DNA of 64,000 nt, taken from the NCBI GenBank assembly GCA_022818135.1, contig JAFMSR010000016.1:4559721-4623720 (forward strand), given 5' to 3'. This DNA is from Saxidomus purpurata (Eukaryota > Mollusca > Bivalvia > Venerida > Veneridae). A program made the position numbers and the translations under genes. Shown one piece after another: positions 50,310-62,300 of the stretch. Each line of letters starts with the position of its first letter. Within the stretch, counting starts at the first letter, position 1. The notes below the pieces were generated by a model. That model ran no database searches and had not been told where the DNA came from. It saw only the letters and a program-made list of their open reading frames with translations.

Positions 50310-53300
50310 TCTTTATTTACTGAAGGTTAACACATTAAGACATGCGAAACATTAACTTATTTTCAATGTGGCCTTCAAAAAAGAAAAGAAAAAAGAAACA
50401 ATCCTGAAATAAAAATGGCATTATGAAACAAAACATAAATGACATAAATGAACCCGACAAACACTCATCTTTTAACTAATGATGGATGCATTTATACAGT
50501 GGAAAAATCCCTAATCAGTCACACATGTTTCAGTTGAACAGTTAAACACAATAGTAAAAAGTTTTTAAACATCAGCATTCATTATATATCCGACCGCAAA
50601 ATTACAGTAATATCAGTTTAATTTGGATTTTGAAGTTGGAATAGAATTTCTTATAGTTCCGTTTAAAAGATATGACTATTGTACAGTTTCTTATTTCAGT
50701 GGGTATCTTTTTCCACACTTCATTGCTGCTGTAGCTAAATGTATCTTTTAAATAATTTGTACGTGGTTTCAATTGAATGAGTTCATTTCGTTCTGAAGAA
50801 CGGAGTCTGTAAGTACTATTACTTGAAAATGTTATTAATTCTGACATATAAATCGGTAAGAGCTGCTTTTTACATTTAAAAATAAGCAAACCCATATGAT
50901 ATGCCCATCTGTGTTCGAACGTAAGCCAGTTTAATTCACGAAACATATCCAAGGAACACGTTAAAACCGGCTTATTTAAGATAATCCTCGCAGCCCTTTT
51001 TTGAATCTTTAGAATTTTGTTAACATCTGATTTTGAACTTATCCCCTTGCCCCAAACTGTACAACAGTAGTCAAAACATGGCAATATGTATGCATTATAA
51101 TACATCTTCTTCATATCATCAGACAAGTAAAAAAGTATTCGTTTTAACAGTGCTATTTTAGAATTTAGTTTACTGCATACCTTGGATATTTGATTTTTCC
51201 ATGACAAAGTATTGTCAATTAAAACACCAAGAACTTTGTGCACTTTAACATTTTCAAGAGAAATATTTTCTATCGACAAATGCAATTCTTGGGCATTCAT
51301 TATTTTGTATTTTGTTGAGATAGGCATACACTTTGATTTACCTGGGTGTAGAGACATATTGTTTAGTTTGCACCATCTAGTAATTTCATTTAAATTTTCT
51401 TGGAGATTAGCTTCGATATCATGTATGCTGCAGTCTGATTTATACATAGTCGAATCGTCTGCATATAGGTCAATGTTAATTGTCTGTGAGGATAAAGCTA
51501 TGTCATTTATATAAATAAGGAATAATAAAGGACCAAGGATCGAACCCTGTGGAACACCGGAGTGGATGGGTAACGTTTCTGAATAAGAATTGTTTACCTT
51601 AACTTTTTGTTTCCTGTTACTTAGATATGACTCGAAAAGTTTAATTGTTCTTTCAGAGAAATGGTACAGTTTTAATTTATGCAATAATATTTGGTGATCA
51701 ACAAGATCAAAAGCCTTTCTCAAGTCAAGAAACACTGTCCCCACATACTTTCCACAGTCAATGTCTTTCAGCCAAGTGTCTACTAGTCGTGTAAGGGCAG
51801 TATGACAAGAGTGCTGTTGTCTGAAACCAGATTGTGTTGTATGTAAAATATTTGTCTTACTGAAGAACGTATGTAATTGTTTAGAAATATGGCGTTCAAA
51901 TATTTTTGATAGTGTTGATAAAATTGATATAGGTCGATAATTGCATGGATCTGCTTTATTTCCTTCTTTGAATAGAGGAATGACATATGCTTCTTTCAGT
52001 GAATCTGGAAATATTCCTTGTAAAATACTATTGTTTATTATATTGGCTACAGTTAGGGTAATGTAATCCCCACAGTTTTTCAGTAGCTTTGGTCCTATTC
52101 CGTCGAGCCCCGTAGATTTAGTAACATCCAAATTTTCAATAATTGTACACGTGTGATATATTCGGTCGAAAATAGTCTTCGCGTGAAACGTATATGGCAC
52201 ATAACATGTATACGTTTGACTTCGAATTTTATAGGAACACGAAAACGAATATCTCACATGCAGAAAAAGGCAAATAAAAACGAAATGTAACGATGTTTGG
52301 GAGGCATCCATATATGTATATACATGTATATAGGTGTAATGTGGAGAGCTGAAATACAATGACATGATTATCCAATAAAGTCCAAGGTAAACGACATGCG
52401 ATCAACACTTATTGGAACTTAAACACAGAGTAAACTTGATATATCTGCATGGCCGGCTCCTGTGGATCGGTTCCGATCCTCTTCCTGGAATGACTTAAGC
52501 AAAAGTATAATTTGTACTTTCATGCACTTTAATATCACAACCTATGAGACATATACGTTTCGATGTAAACTGTCAAAATGACCAAACGAATATGTCACAT
52601 TAAACACGTGTTACATTTACGGTTGATTATATCACACACGTGTGATATATACGTTCCGGGACATATACGGTTCAACAAAGCCTAACGTGCATTTTCCTCT
52701 TAAAACAAGTTCCCATTTTAAAAGTATTTTGCCATGTATGTTTCATCTCAAATTCTAACTAGTCTAAGAGCTGGAAAGTGTCTGTGCTTCTGTGGTAAAA
52801 AAAATCAGTTTTTTCCGTTTCCTGAAAAGTCTTCACTTCGTAGCTACTGCTTTTTATATCGAGAGTATCGATATGTGTTTCTCTACTGTATTGGCAATGT
52901 CATACCTTCTATAATCCGGAACATAAATCGAGAATTAATTGGATGTTGCAAGCGGAGTAGTTTATCTGAACTTAAATGTATTTGGATTCGATTTACTAAA
53001 GTAGTGCATGAAAATGGTTATCACGGCTGCAAATTAATTATTTTGGACAAAATCCATGGCAACTGGAATTTTGCTTTAATATTGAGCACTTTTCTTTGTG
53101 TTAATCTGCCTTTTACGCATTTCCTTTTTGATACCGCTGAAAAAACAATATAATTCTTCGGGAAGGAAAAACAGTGTCACGAGCAAAAAGTCCGAAGATA
53201 GTCTACATCACGAAACCAGTGCAAGGGCTGAATGTTAGAGAAAGTAGGATATACACATTGTTTGCCGTTCATAATGTAGTTAATTCTTGTATTTGTAGCT

Positions 53301-56300
53301 ATAACGGTCACAGAAACAACAAACTGTAGCGCCAACTGTCTGCCCGATCAAAATAATTCTTCAGAATCATGCAACGTCACTTCCGGTGAATGCTTGTTTG
53401 GGTGCGTTCAAGGCTATGTTGGACAAAACTGCTCCACAGAATGTTCAATAGACTGTGCAGAAACAACAAACTGCAGTGCAACCTGTAAGCCCGATCAAAG
53501 TAATACTACTGAATCGTGCAACGTCACTTCCGGTGAATGCTTGTTTGGGTGCGTTAAAGGCTATGTTGGACCAAGCTGCTCCAAAGAATGTTCCCTAAAT
53601 TGTGCATTGCCACCGATAAACGAATCGGATACTTGCGACGCGGAGACCGGAAACTGCTCATTCGGCTGTAAACCGGGTTTTGCTGGATTAACATGTTCGT
53701 GTCCTGAAAACTGTGTCAGTGACCAAGAAAGTACAAACGCAACTTGCGATGCAGACACTGGAACATGCTATTTAGGTTGCAAAAAAGGATTTGCTGGACA
53801 GAATTGCTCTTTTGAATGCCCTTCAAACTGCGGTCTTGTACCAGAACACAACAACGAGACCTGTAATATAACATCCGGTGAATGTTCCTTTGGGTGCCTT
53901 CCTGGTTATGCTGGACAAAACTGCTCTACAGTTTGTCCCACACACTGTTCAGTTCCTCCAAGAAATAACACGGAAACGTGCAATGACACTACTGAGGAAT
54001 GTTTACACGGCTGCGATCCAGGATTTGCGGGGCTAACTTGTTCTTACAACTGTCCAGATAATTGTAGAATATCGACAAATACTACACTTGAAACGTGTAA
54101 TGTCAATAACGGAGAATGTTTACTTGGCTGTCCGTACGGATACGCGGGACCCAACTGTACCTTTGAATGTCCGAGTAACTGTGGAATATCCGATGAACTG
54201 TACACACAGACATGCAATGAAACCTCCAGTAATTGCTTATCTGGTTGTATTCAAGGATACGGAGGTGCTAACTGTTCTTTGAGATGTCCAGTTAATTGCT
54301 TTAAACCTCCCACGAACAACACTGAAACCTGCGATTCTACTTACACGTGCTCCCTCGGCTGCACACAAGGTTATGCAGGCCCAAATTGCTCCTTTGAGTG
54401 CCCGGTTAATTGCTCCCATGACCTACAAAATAATTCGGACACATGCGATTCAGAGTCTGGGCAATGCTTGCATGGTTGCTTGCCAGGTCTTGCTGGCCCA
54501 GACTGTTCTTACGTTTGCCCTTCAAATTGTATGCTACCGGCAGAAAATGTAACAGAAACCTGCAACTATACAAATGGAGAATGTTTACATGGCTGCCAGC
54601 TAGGTTATGCCGGACCGAACTGTTCTGTTGAATGTCCGCAAACGTGTGCTTCCTCTAGCACCAGCGGCATCGAAATTTGTAACGCAACATCAGAGGAGTG
54701 TTTCTTTGGTTGTAAGAATGGTTCTTATGGGGCTCGTTGTGAAAAACAGTGTTCTGCCTTCGATGCAAACTGCAAGAGATGTTCTTCTAAAGACGATAGC
54801 AGGTATTTTAGAAACATATATTTTATCAAGTAGCAAACTAAATCTATATGACTACTTTGAATATATATGCATATGAGAATAGAATGTATGTGCCGTCATT
54901 TATAATTATAACGCTAATAAGATATTTGAGGAATAAAACTCACATATGACTTAGAGGCTTGCTAACTTCATTTTCAATATGCTGATACATGTGTTATTGA
55001 TGAGAGTCACATATGTCTCGTCGCCAAGGACAAGTTATCACATACCGGTTACTGTTTAAAGGGAAAGTATTTTTGAGAATTTTCATATCGGCCTTTCTTA
55101 CTTTCTAGATAAGAATAGTAAGCATTTCCTTGTTGATTTTTGTTTGTCTTTGTTTTACTTCGGATCGTTTGCAGATCTGTGTTCTGACAGTCCCGCTTAA
55201 GTCCAGTTGTTTATTCAAACGCATGCTTAAAGTCCACTCATTTGGCGTTTGGCCTGTCGCCGTCATGGTTATTATATTTAGAATTCCTTGAAAAGTGTAC
55301 ATTTTTGTTAAAATTTGACGAATGGATTTTTCTGTCTGTACATGAATTTTCAGTCCTGTACTGAATATGGACTTTCGCCAAAATCAGATCTTTTTCACTA
55401 TGTGATAAATATATGATAGTTCCTTATCATAAACCGACCTCTACAAAGTACACGTCCAAATCTTAAGACTGTCCTTTTATAATCAGTTAATAATATATTT
55501 GACAAGAAAAAGGGCTAGGATAATCTTAGGCAAATAATCTACATACAAGCGTAATTTGTATGTTATCAGTATAGAGTTAGAGATATCTTATGATGTCATG
55601 GCTGTCCATGAGACTGTTTAAATTTAGATATGGGCTTACTGCACAGGTTTGTGTACATTTGTTCCGTTCCAGGTACGTTAATTGTTCAATTTACTTGAAT
55701 CTTGGTCGAAAAAGTATATGGGACCATACACGTTGTGCTTTAGGGCTTAATAAAACTTATTTAATTCATTCAGTGTCGTCTGTGATGAATGCAATAAAAA
55801 CTTCTACCGAGACAATGAAAAATGCCTGGCGTGTAACTATTGGTGTTTTGTAAAACCAAAAAACTCCTTACCAACGTGCAGAGAAAATGACGGATACTGT
55901 AACTTCGGTTGTAAGCCTGGTCGTTATGGTCATAAATGTGGCGTACGTTGCAGCACCACTTGCAAAGATATTTGTGACAGAGATACTGGTAAGTCTTTTA
56001 AAGAACTATAATATTTATAGATGGCAAATTGCAAAACCATCTTTACTGGTTTTATTTAAAGAATGTGTACTGAACTTGTTTTGTTTAATGCTATATTCTG
56101 ACTAATTGCATGCATTCGGATTCGATTTAAATTATCTTTTAAACCATTATAATATTTATATGAACATTATATTACAAGAAACTGCTAATAACTTGCCTGT
56201 GTACATCCTATTCGGTAATAGGATTAAAAACTATAATTTTTCAAGACAGTTGCTGTAAATGTGAAGATAAACCAATTGCAATCTCATGTTTTGCTCAAAG

Positions 56301-59300
56301 GACTGCGCGTGAAGTGTTTTTTTTTGTATGTAACTTAAAAGATATTTTCAATTTATAGTAAAGTGCCTTCAATATTCGTTTTAAAATTTCATTATTGGTC
56401 TTAAATATTTTAGAAATTATAACAATTTTATTGTATGTGTCCTGTATTCTATCATTGAGTAAACTAGTTTCAGAAGTTCGGATACGAAGAATTCAAATCA
56501 TGAGTACACATATTACGAGTGATTTACATTTTCCCATCCGAACGACTGGTTGTATTCTATTTAACGATAATTCTTTATTTTGATTCTAACATTTTTCTGT
56601 TGACAAAAACGAACTTCATTGAGCGCGAATAAGTACATTGTTGTAACTTTAAAACATGAAATGCAATTGGACGCACTTGATTTCATACACCACGTTGTTA
56701 TGTCACTTACCGTCTTCATTGAAAAACGTGTTGAATTTTATCGTAAAATAAAAAGACAGATTGTTCCGTATACAGTAAACCTCGTATACGACAACTCCGG
56801 ATATAACGGAATTCCGGATATAAGGAACAAACTTTCTCTACCGAGTTTTTTGTTTTCTTTATGTTATATGAAAATTTTATATGAATATTACGAACTCCGG
56901 ATATATCAAACACATTTAAATGGTCCCAATTAACTTGTTATAAACGGGGTTTACTGTATGTATATGAATAAACACAGCCAGTGGTGTTCAAGCATTATTT
57001 ATAGAATGCGAACAAAATCTTAGTTCATACAAAGGACATCATCGCGGTTTTGTGTCACCTGTCTTCCATTTTTTTAATGATATAGAGGATAATTGTTGAT
57101 TTTGGTGTAATGTCACGTTTTACACTTAACAGGTTTAGAAACGCAAAGATTTCCCCTGTTGAACATTTTTATTTGAATGACGCTATTGTTTTTAAATCAT
57201 ATTTAGGTCATTTTTTGCAATGGATTATTGAATCTTTTACAAGAATTCAATTTTATATTGTTTTTGTTGTGTATTAAATTTGAGTAAATTTGAAACACGA
57301 TAACATTGTTAAAATAAATGTTTTGCCACTTTTGCGTTTCTAAACCTGTTGAGTGTAATTTCACCGAATGGGCACCAAAAGTGATATATTCATGAGTGGC
57401 GCAGCGAATTACGCTTGGTATACTTTTGACGTTGATCCGAGTTAAAGATTGCAAAAACAGTGAATATAAAAATGGTAATCCACTGTTTCAAAACTGTGGA
57501 TTATCACTTTTATTTCATTGAGAAAACTCTATAACTTACTGGAAAACATAAAATAAATAACTTTATTGGTTTTCCAGGAACTTGTACGATAGGTTGCAAT
57601 TCCCCAAAATATTGTGGCCTAACGTGTCTGAGTCCATGTAACAATGGATGTGCAAATCAAAACTGCAACCAGAACTGTACATGTTCAGACGGATGTCAAC
57701 GTACAAAATGGGGAGAGAAATGTGATAACCAATGCAACGACAAATGCAATAAACCATCTGATTCAGGCAGTAACATATGTAACAGGTACGATGGTTCTTG
57801 TCGATACGGCTGCCACAACGATAACTTCTGGGGAAGTCAGTGTAAACAGTCTTGTTCAGCCAACTGTAACGATACAGTATGTGAGCAGTCTTCCGGAAAT
57901 TGTACGGGAGGCTGTGATAGCAAGAAGGTTTACGGTGAACGGTGTGATATGTCATGCAATGAAAACTGCGTCAACGGTACGTGTGAGAGAGCTGGTGGGT
58001 ACTGCGATAGCGGATGTGTTACAGGAAACTATGGTGATCGATGTCATTTGAAATGCGCAAACTGTATAGATCTTAGTTGCCAGAGGAAAAATGGATCTTG
58101 TGACGCCGGGTGTAAAACAGGCAGCTATGGGGACCGTTGTAATCTCACGTGCAGCGACAGGTGTCAGAATGAAGTGTGTGAGAGAAAAAGTGGAAATTGT
58201 ACCTGCATATCGGGCTATGGAGGACATCACTGTACAAAAGGTATCACTAGCTTCCGCAAGAATGTGGTTTTTTTATCAATTGAATAAACTAATTGCATAT
58301 GTGCTAAGTGTATATACTAAATGTCGGTATTTAGCGCTGTATAAGTATGGCAGTCTGCTAGTAATATTATATATCTTACAACTGTTGCAATTTTTAAATA
58401 ATTAGAAAAGTCTATATTAATGTTAATTGTAAGCCAAACTATTCAACTATGATCTTGAATAGCGTTACGTGTTTCTAAAGTACATGTATAAAGTTAAAAA
58501 CCTACTTGTAATTCGATTCATGAAGGCTTTAGTTGAGAGTGTCTTGAAACTACAAAACAAACTATCTTATATTAACTTTAGTTCTTCCAAGAATAACAGT
58601 ACCTACACCGCCGCCTGATAACTGGATATATGTGGTCATAGGCTGTGGTGCACTTATTCTTCTTGGAGTAATGGCCACAATCGTCCTGGTGACAAAGAAA
58701 AGGCTAGTATATATATATATATATATATCCTTTATATTATATATATATATGTCTTGTTTACTTTATTTTCTATTCATTTACTGCATCTTTAAACATTGTT
58801 TCATCCCATATTTAGACTGGTATTGAAACGTTTTGCAATACATAGAACCAAAACAAATATTTAATTCAGAGTCATTTCTACCAATTCGACAGCTGTGACA
58901 GTGAATTTACAGATTGGTTGTGTAGCGTACGCACTCTTGTAACATGAATGCAACACACCTTCGGGATTTTATTCAAGAGTAACGCAAAAAATATGTATGT
59001 GGCCTTATGGGAGTGAAGTACATAGAATAATGTATAAAGCGCTTATAAATTTATTGTTGTTTGAAGTGTGTATTTTTATTTACATTGTATGAATCAGCTC
59101 TGACTAAATATCGTCAGTGATTGAGGAAGTATGCAAGTTTTTTATCAGTGATTTATGTAATGAAATATTATTGCAAGTGGTATGTTGGCTACATTCTCCA
59201 TTCTGACGATCATAATCGATTTTGCTGTTTATCGATAAATAACAGTCGTGTGATAATTTCATCTATTTTTTACTTACTTTCATCACAAACAGGAGGCGCG

Positions 59301-62300
59301 TTGCCAAGCGAAAACGGGCTGACAGAATGTCGAGAATCGCCGATGAACAAGTCTTAGAAGAATCCCAAATTCGACACAGGCGCAAAGGTATATACAGGGG
59401 CCTGTTGATTAAGGTGCTCGCTCACAGTAGCGGTGGAAAAAATTAAAAATAATTAAAATACATTTACCTGGTTGAATCAACATGTTAATCTAGTTAGCCG
59501 TTAGAAAAATCGAATGAAAATGCTTTTTAAGAATGCTACATAATAAGTTTATACATGTAAATATAAAAGCATTTGAATCAAGGATCGAATTTGGTAAAGT
59601 ATCAAATTTCAAATGTACAGATATACTTGACAGAAATGTATACTGGAACCTTATTATATGACTATATGCTCTAAAATATGTTACTTTTATACAGTTTTAA
59701 GAACATTATTTTTTTACCAAAATCTGAGAGCGAGCAGCTTTAAAGGCAGATACTCTGGAAAAAAATATCATTAAGGGTTACCTATCAGTCATAGATAAGG
59801 CAATTAAACTGTTGGTATAAGTATACAAATAACGCCATTATTTTATCGTTAATATTAGCAATTCATTATTGTTAAAAGCGAGACAATTATGTGTGGTTAT
59901 TATAAAATCCGGCTGGGGTTTAATTTTGTAAACTGTGCATGACAGCAAAGCTACATTATTGAAATATTTTGTTTTGATATCTGCACTGTTCATTCCTTGT
60001 TTTGCTTATTAAAAATTGTTTTTTTCGTACTAATTTTATCTCAAAACATAGAAAAAGATGAGCTTTGAATTCAAGTGTCATAATTTCTCTGACGATTTAT
60101 GTCAGGTGCGGGTGACAGGTTGACTCAGTTGTTTGTAGAGAATCCTCTTGCAAGATTCATGAAGTACCGAAGTCAAGGGGGCGCTTTGGTTACAAAGATT
60201 CCACTGGACGAGCTCCTGAGAAAAGTATTAAAAATGGACGAAAATGACTATGGTCGTGAATTTGACGTGAGTGCACTCATTTTTCTCATTCTTTCAAGTA
60301 TTAATACAGTGGGAGTTCAAAACCTTTACACAATGGTGATATATCAATTAAAGAGACAGCGGGCTTATAAAGCACTTGTCAAATATCTATAATCAAACAA
60401 GTTATGAAAAAAAAACATTAATTTACTCACACACAAAAGGGGTTTTTTTTTCTTTTTTTTTTTTTTTTCCCCTTTTGTTTTTTTTTTTCGGCAAGATGGA
60501 TAACAGGATTACGCTTTCATTTCAATTTAAACATTTTCTCCTATAAATTTCTTTCAAAACCGTAAGATATTTAAGTGGGAAATGTTATAATTTGGCTGTT
60601 ATGTAATTACAAAAATATTTACAGAATATGTTTGAACATATTTGTATAAAAATATTACTAAATACATTCATCTATGTTGAGAGGAGTTAAATTATTATAA
60701 TTATTCTGTAGCAATAGACTACATTAAGATGTTTTGTATTATATTCTATGTATAATTATGGACGTTCTTTTGTTGAAAATTTGAAACATATAAATTATCA
60801 AATGCTCATTCTGCACTTTGTATAGTGTAAAGTTGTGTAATTATCCACGCATGTATATTATGTTCTTTCCTTTTATGATTTTCGTTCGTTCTTCTGTTTA
60901 TCGTAAAACATTTCTAATATTTATTCAATCACTGTAAAATAAAATATATATCACTTAACATGTATCATGAAAGTTGTAGTTATATTTCAGTCTTTGCGGT
61001 AAAACCAATGTGTTGCATATGCGTGGATTGTACTTCAATTTTTTTTTTAAGTTTTTTTTTACAATTTATGAGTGGATTTTAATAATTACAAAAGGCCTCT
61101 ATATTGACGGTTTGTGCTAAAATAAGACATGTTTCGATATAAGTATTTTCTTCTTAAAAACTGCATTTATTTATTGAACACACTTTATGTTTGGAGAATA
61201 CAATATGCTAGATGTAGGGGTCCCCGTTCTATAATAACCCTTTTAACCACAAACTCGTGAACACTTCAAAACATATTGTATTCTTTGCTATGAAGGTGTG
61301 TCTGTTATTTTTTTTTGTTTTTGTTAACCAATTAAAAAGTACACACCCGACCATTTATTGTAACTATAGTAACTTTCTAATATGTGTGCGCTCAATAGTT
61401 ACAAATGTAGTAATGTATGTCATTTTCAAGGAATTTCAAGAACAAATAAGACCACTTGAAAAGTATGAAACACACAAACCAACCTGTATTTTTGCTTTTG
61501 CATCTAAAAGAGAGCTGCGAAGATTGATTTTGTTTCTTCCAGGATTTCAAAGTCGGTTTGACAAAATCTCATGAAGTTTCGAGGAGACTGGATAACCTGT
61601 CATTAAACTTTTTCAATGGAATATATCCGTGTAAGTAACAAAGCGTCTCTCTATCGCGTACAGAACACCTCAGTGTCTGTCGCATGTCTATCAACAATTT
61701 CATCATTGATAAATACTTGTAACTTCTCAAGAACCGTTTCATGTTTCTTTACCAATGTCCCAAACGGGTCTTCATATTATTCCGTTCTGTTTCACTGTTA
61801 CGCAATCATGACTATCATGTATACTTGATTAATTCACATCAAATAAACAATAATTAACTCTTCAATCATCTTTTCTTTATGTCAAATACAATAAGAAAAA
61901 ATGCACTGGTATCTTGCTTCTATTTGTTTTCTGTTAAAAAATATACGTTTCGTAGCACAACCTTTCCCTTGTATGATACGTTAAGTCTGAAATACAATTT
62001 AATATTCTTTTTTGAAAACAAAAACACTAAATAAATCCAATAAAATTTGCACACAACGTACCAAAAGTCAGACCAACACACAGAAGAATATTTAATCTAA
62101 CTCTTATAGAAAGAAATATGCAATTGCAAGGTACAAATTGCAGCTTAAATAGTAAATTTATTAACTAGTTATGATTATTGTGACTTCAGATGATGAGAAC
62201 AGGGTTACATTGAGACATTCGTTCGAAGATGTAACGCGGAAATCCAAAATAAAGCGTGGAATATTAAAATCTGTTCATTTCACAACATTTCGTCCGAGCA

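Larger units (their letters stand above)
50183..52683. repeat. 40-bp inverted repeat pair around a LINE
   Basis: AACCGTATATGTCCCGGAAC at 50193 onward is repeated inverted as GTTCCGGGACATATACGGTT at 52652-52671, each with matching flanks (50183-50222, 52643-52683). A second nested inverted pair is TATCGATACTCTCGATATA at about 49738 and its inverse at about 52856. Related ACGTATATG and CACGTGTGATATAT pieces recur at 52150-52640. This looks like an eroded foldback element that the LINE entered. Confidence 0.45.
39174..53298. other. Gene C intron 1 (14.1 kb)
   Basis: Joins GGAA/GTAAGT to TATTTGTAG/CT in matching phase. It holds repeats described separately: SINE at 39645, pogo-like MITE at 43707, dispersed repeat at 44370, inverted-repeat element at 46994-49554, and LINE at 50310-52145. 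Stretches 40000-43700 and 45000-46990 show no recognisable gene; the open frames there lack homology I can name. An internal exon missed here cannot be excluded. Confidence 0.6.

Noticed and set aside
52734..53153. 139-residue plus frame upstream of gene C exon 2
   Set aside because: No signal, domain or splice fit to the gene C exons, and it overlaps repeat blocks; its Cys content is irregular.
61257..61574. 105-residue plus frame across the start of gene C exon 8
   Set aside because: It is intron read-through in another frame; the exon 8 acceptor and the PTP motif GLTKSH fix the true frame.
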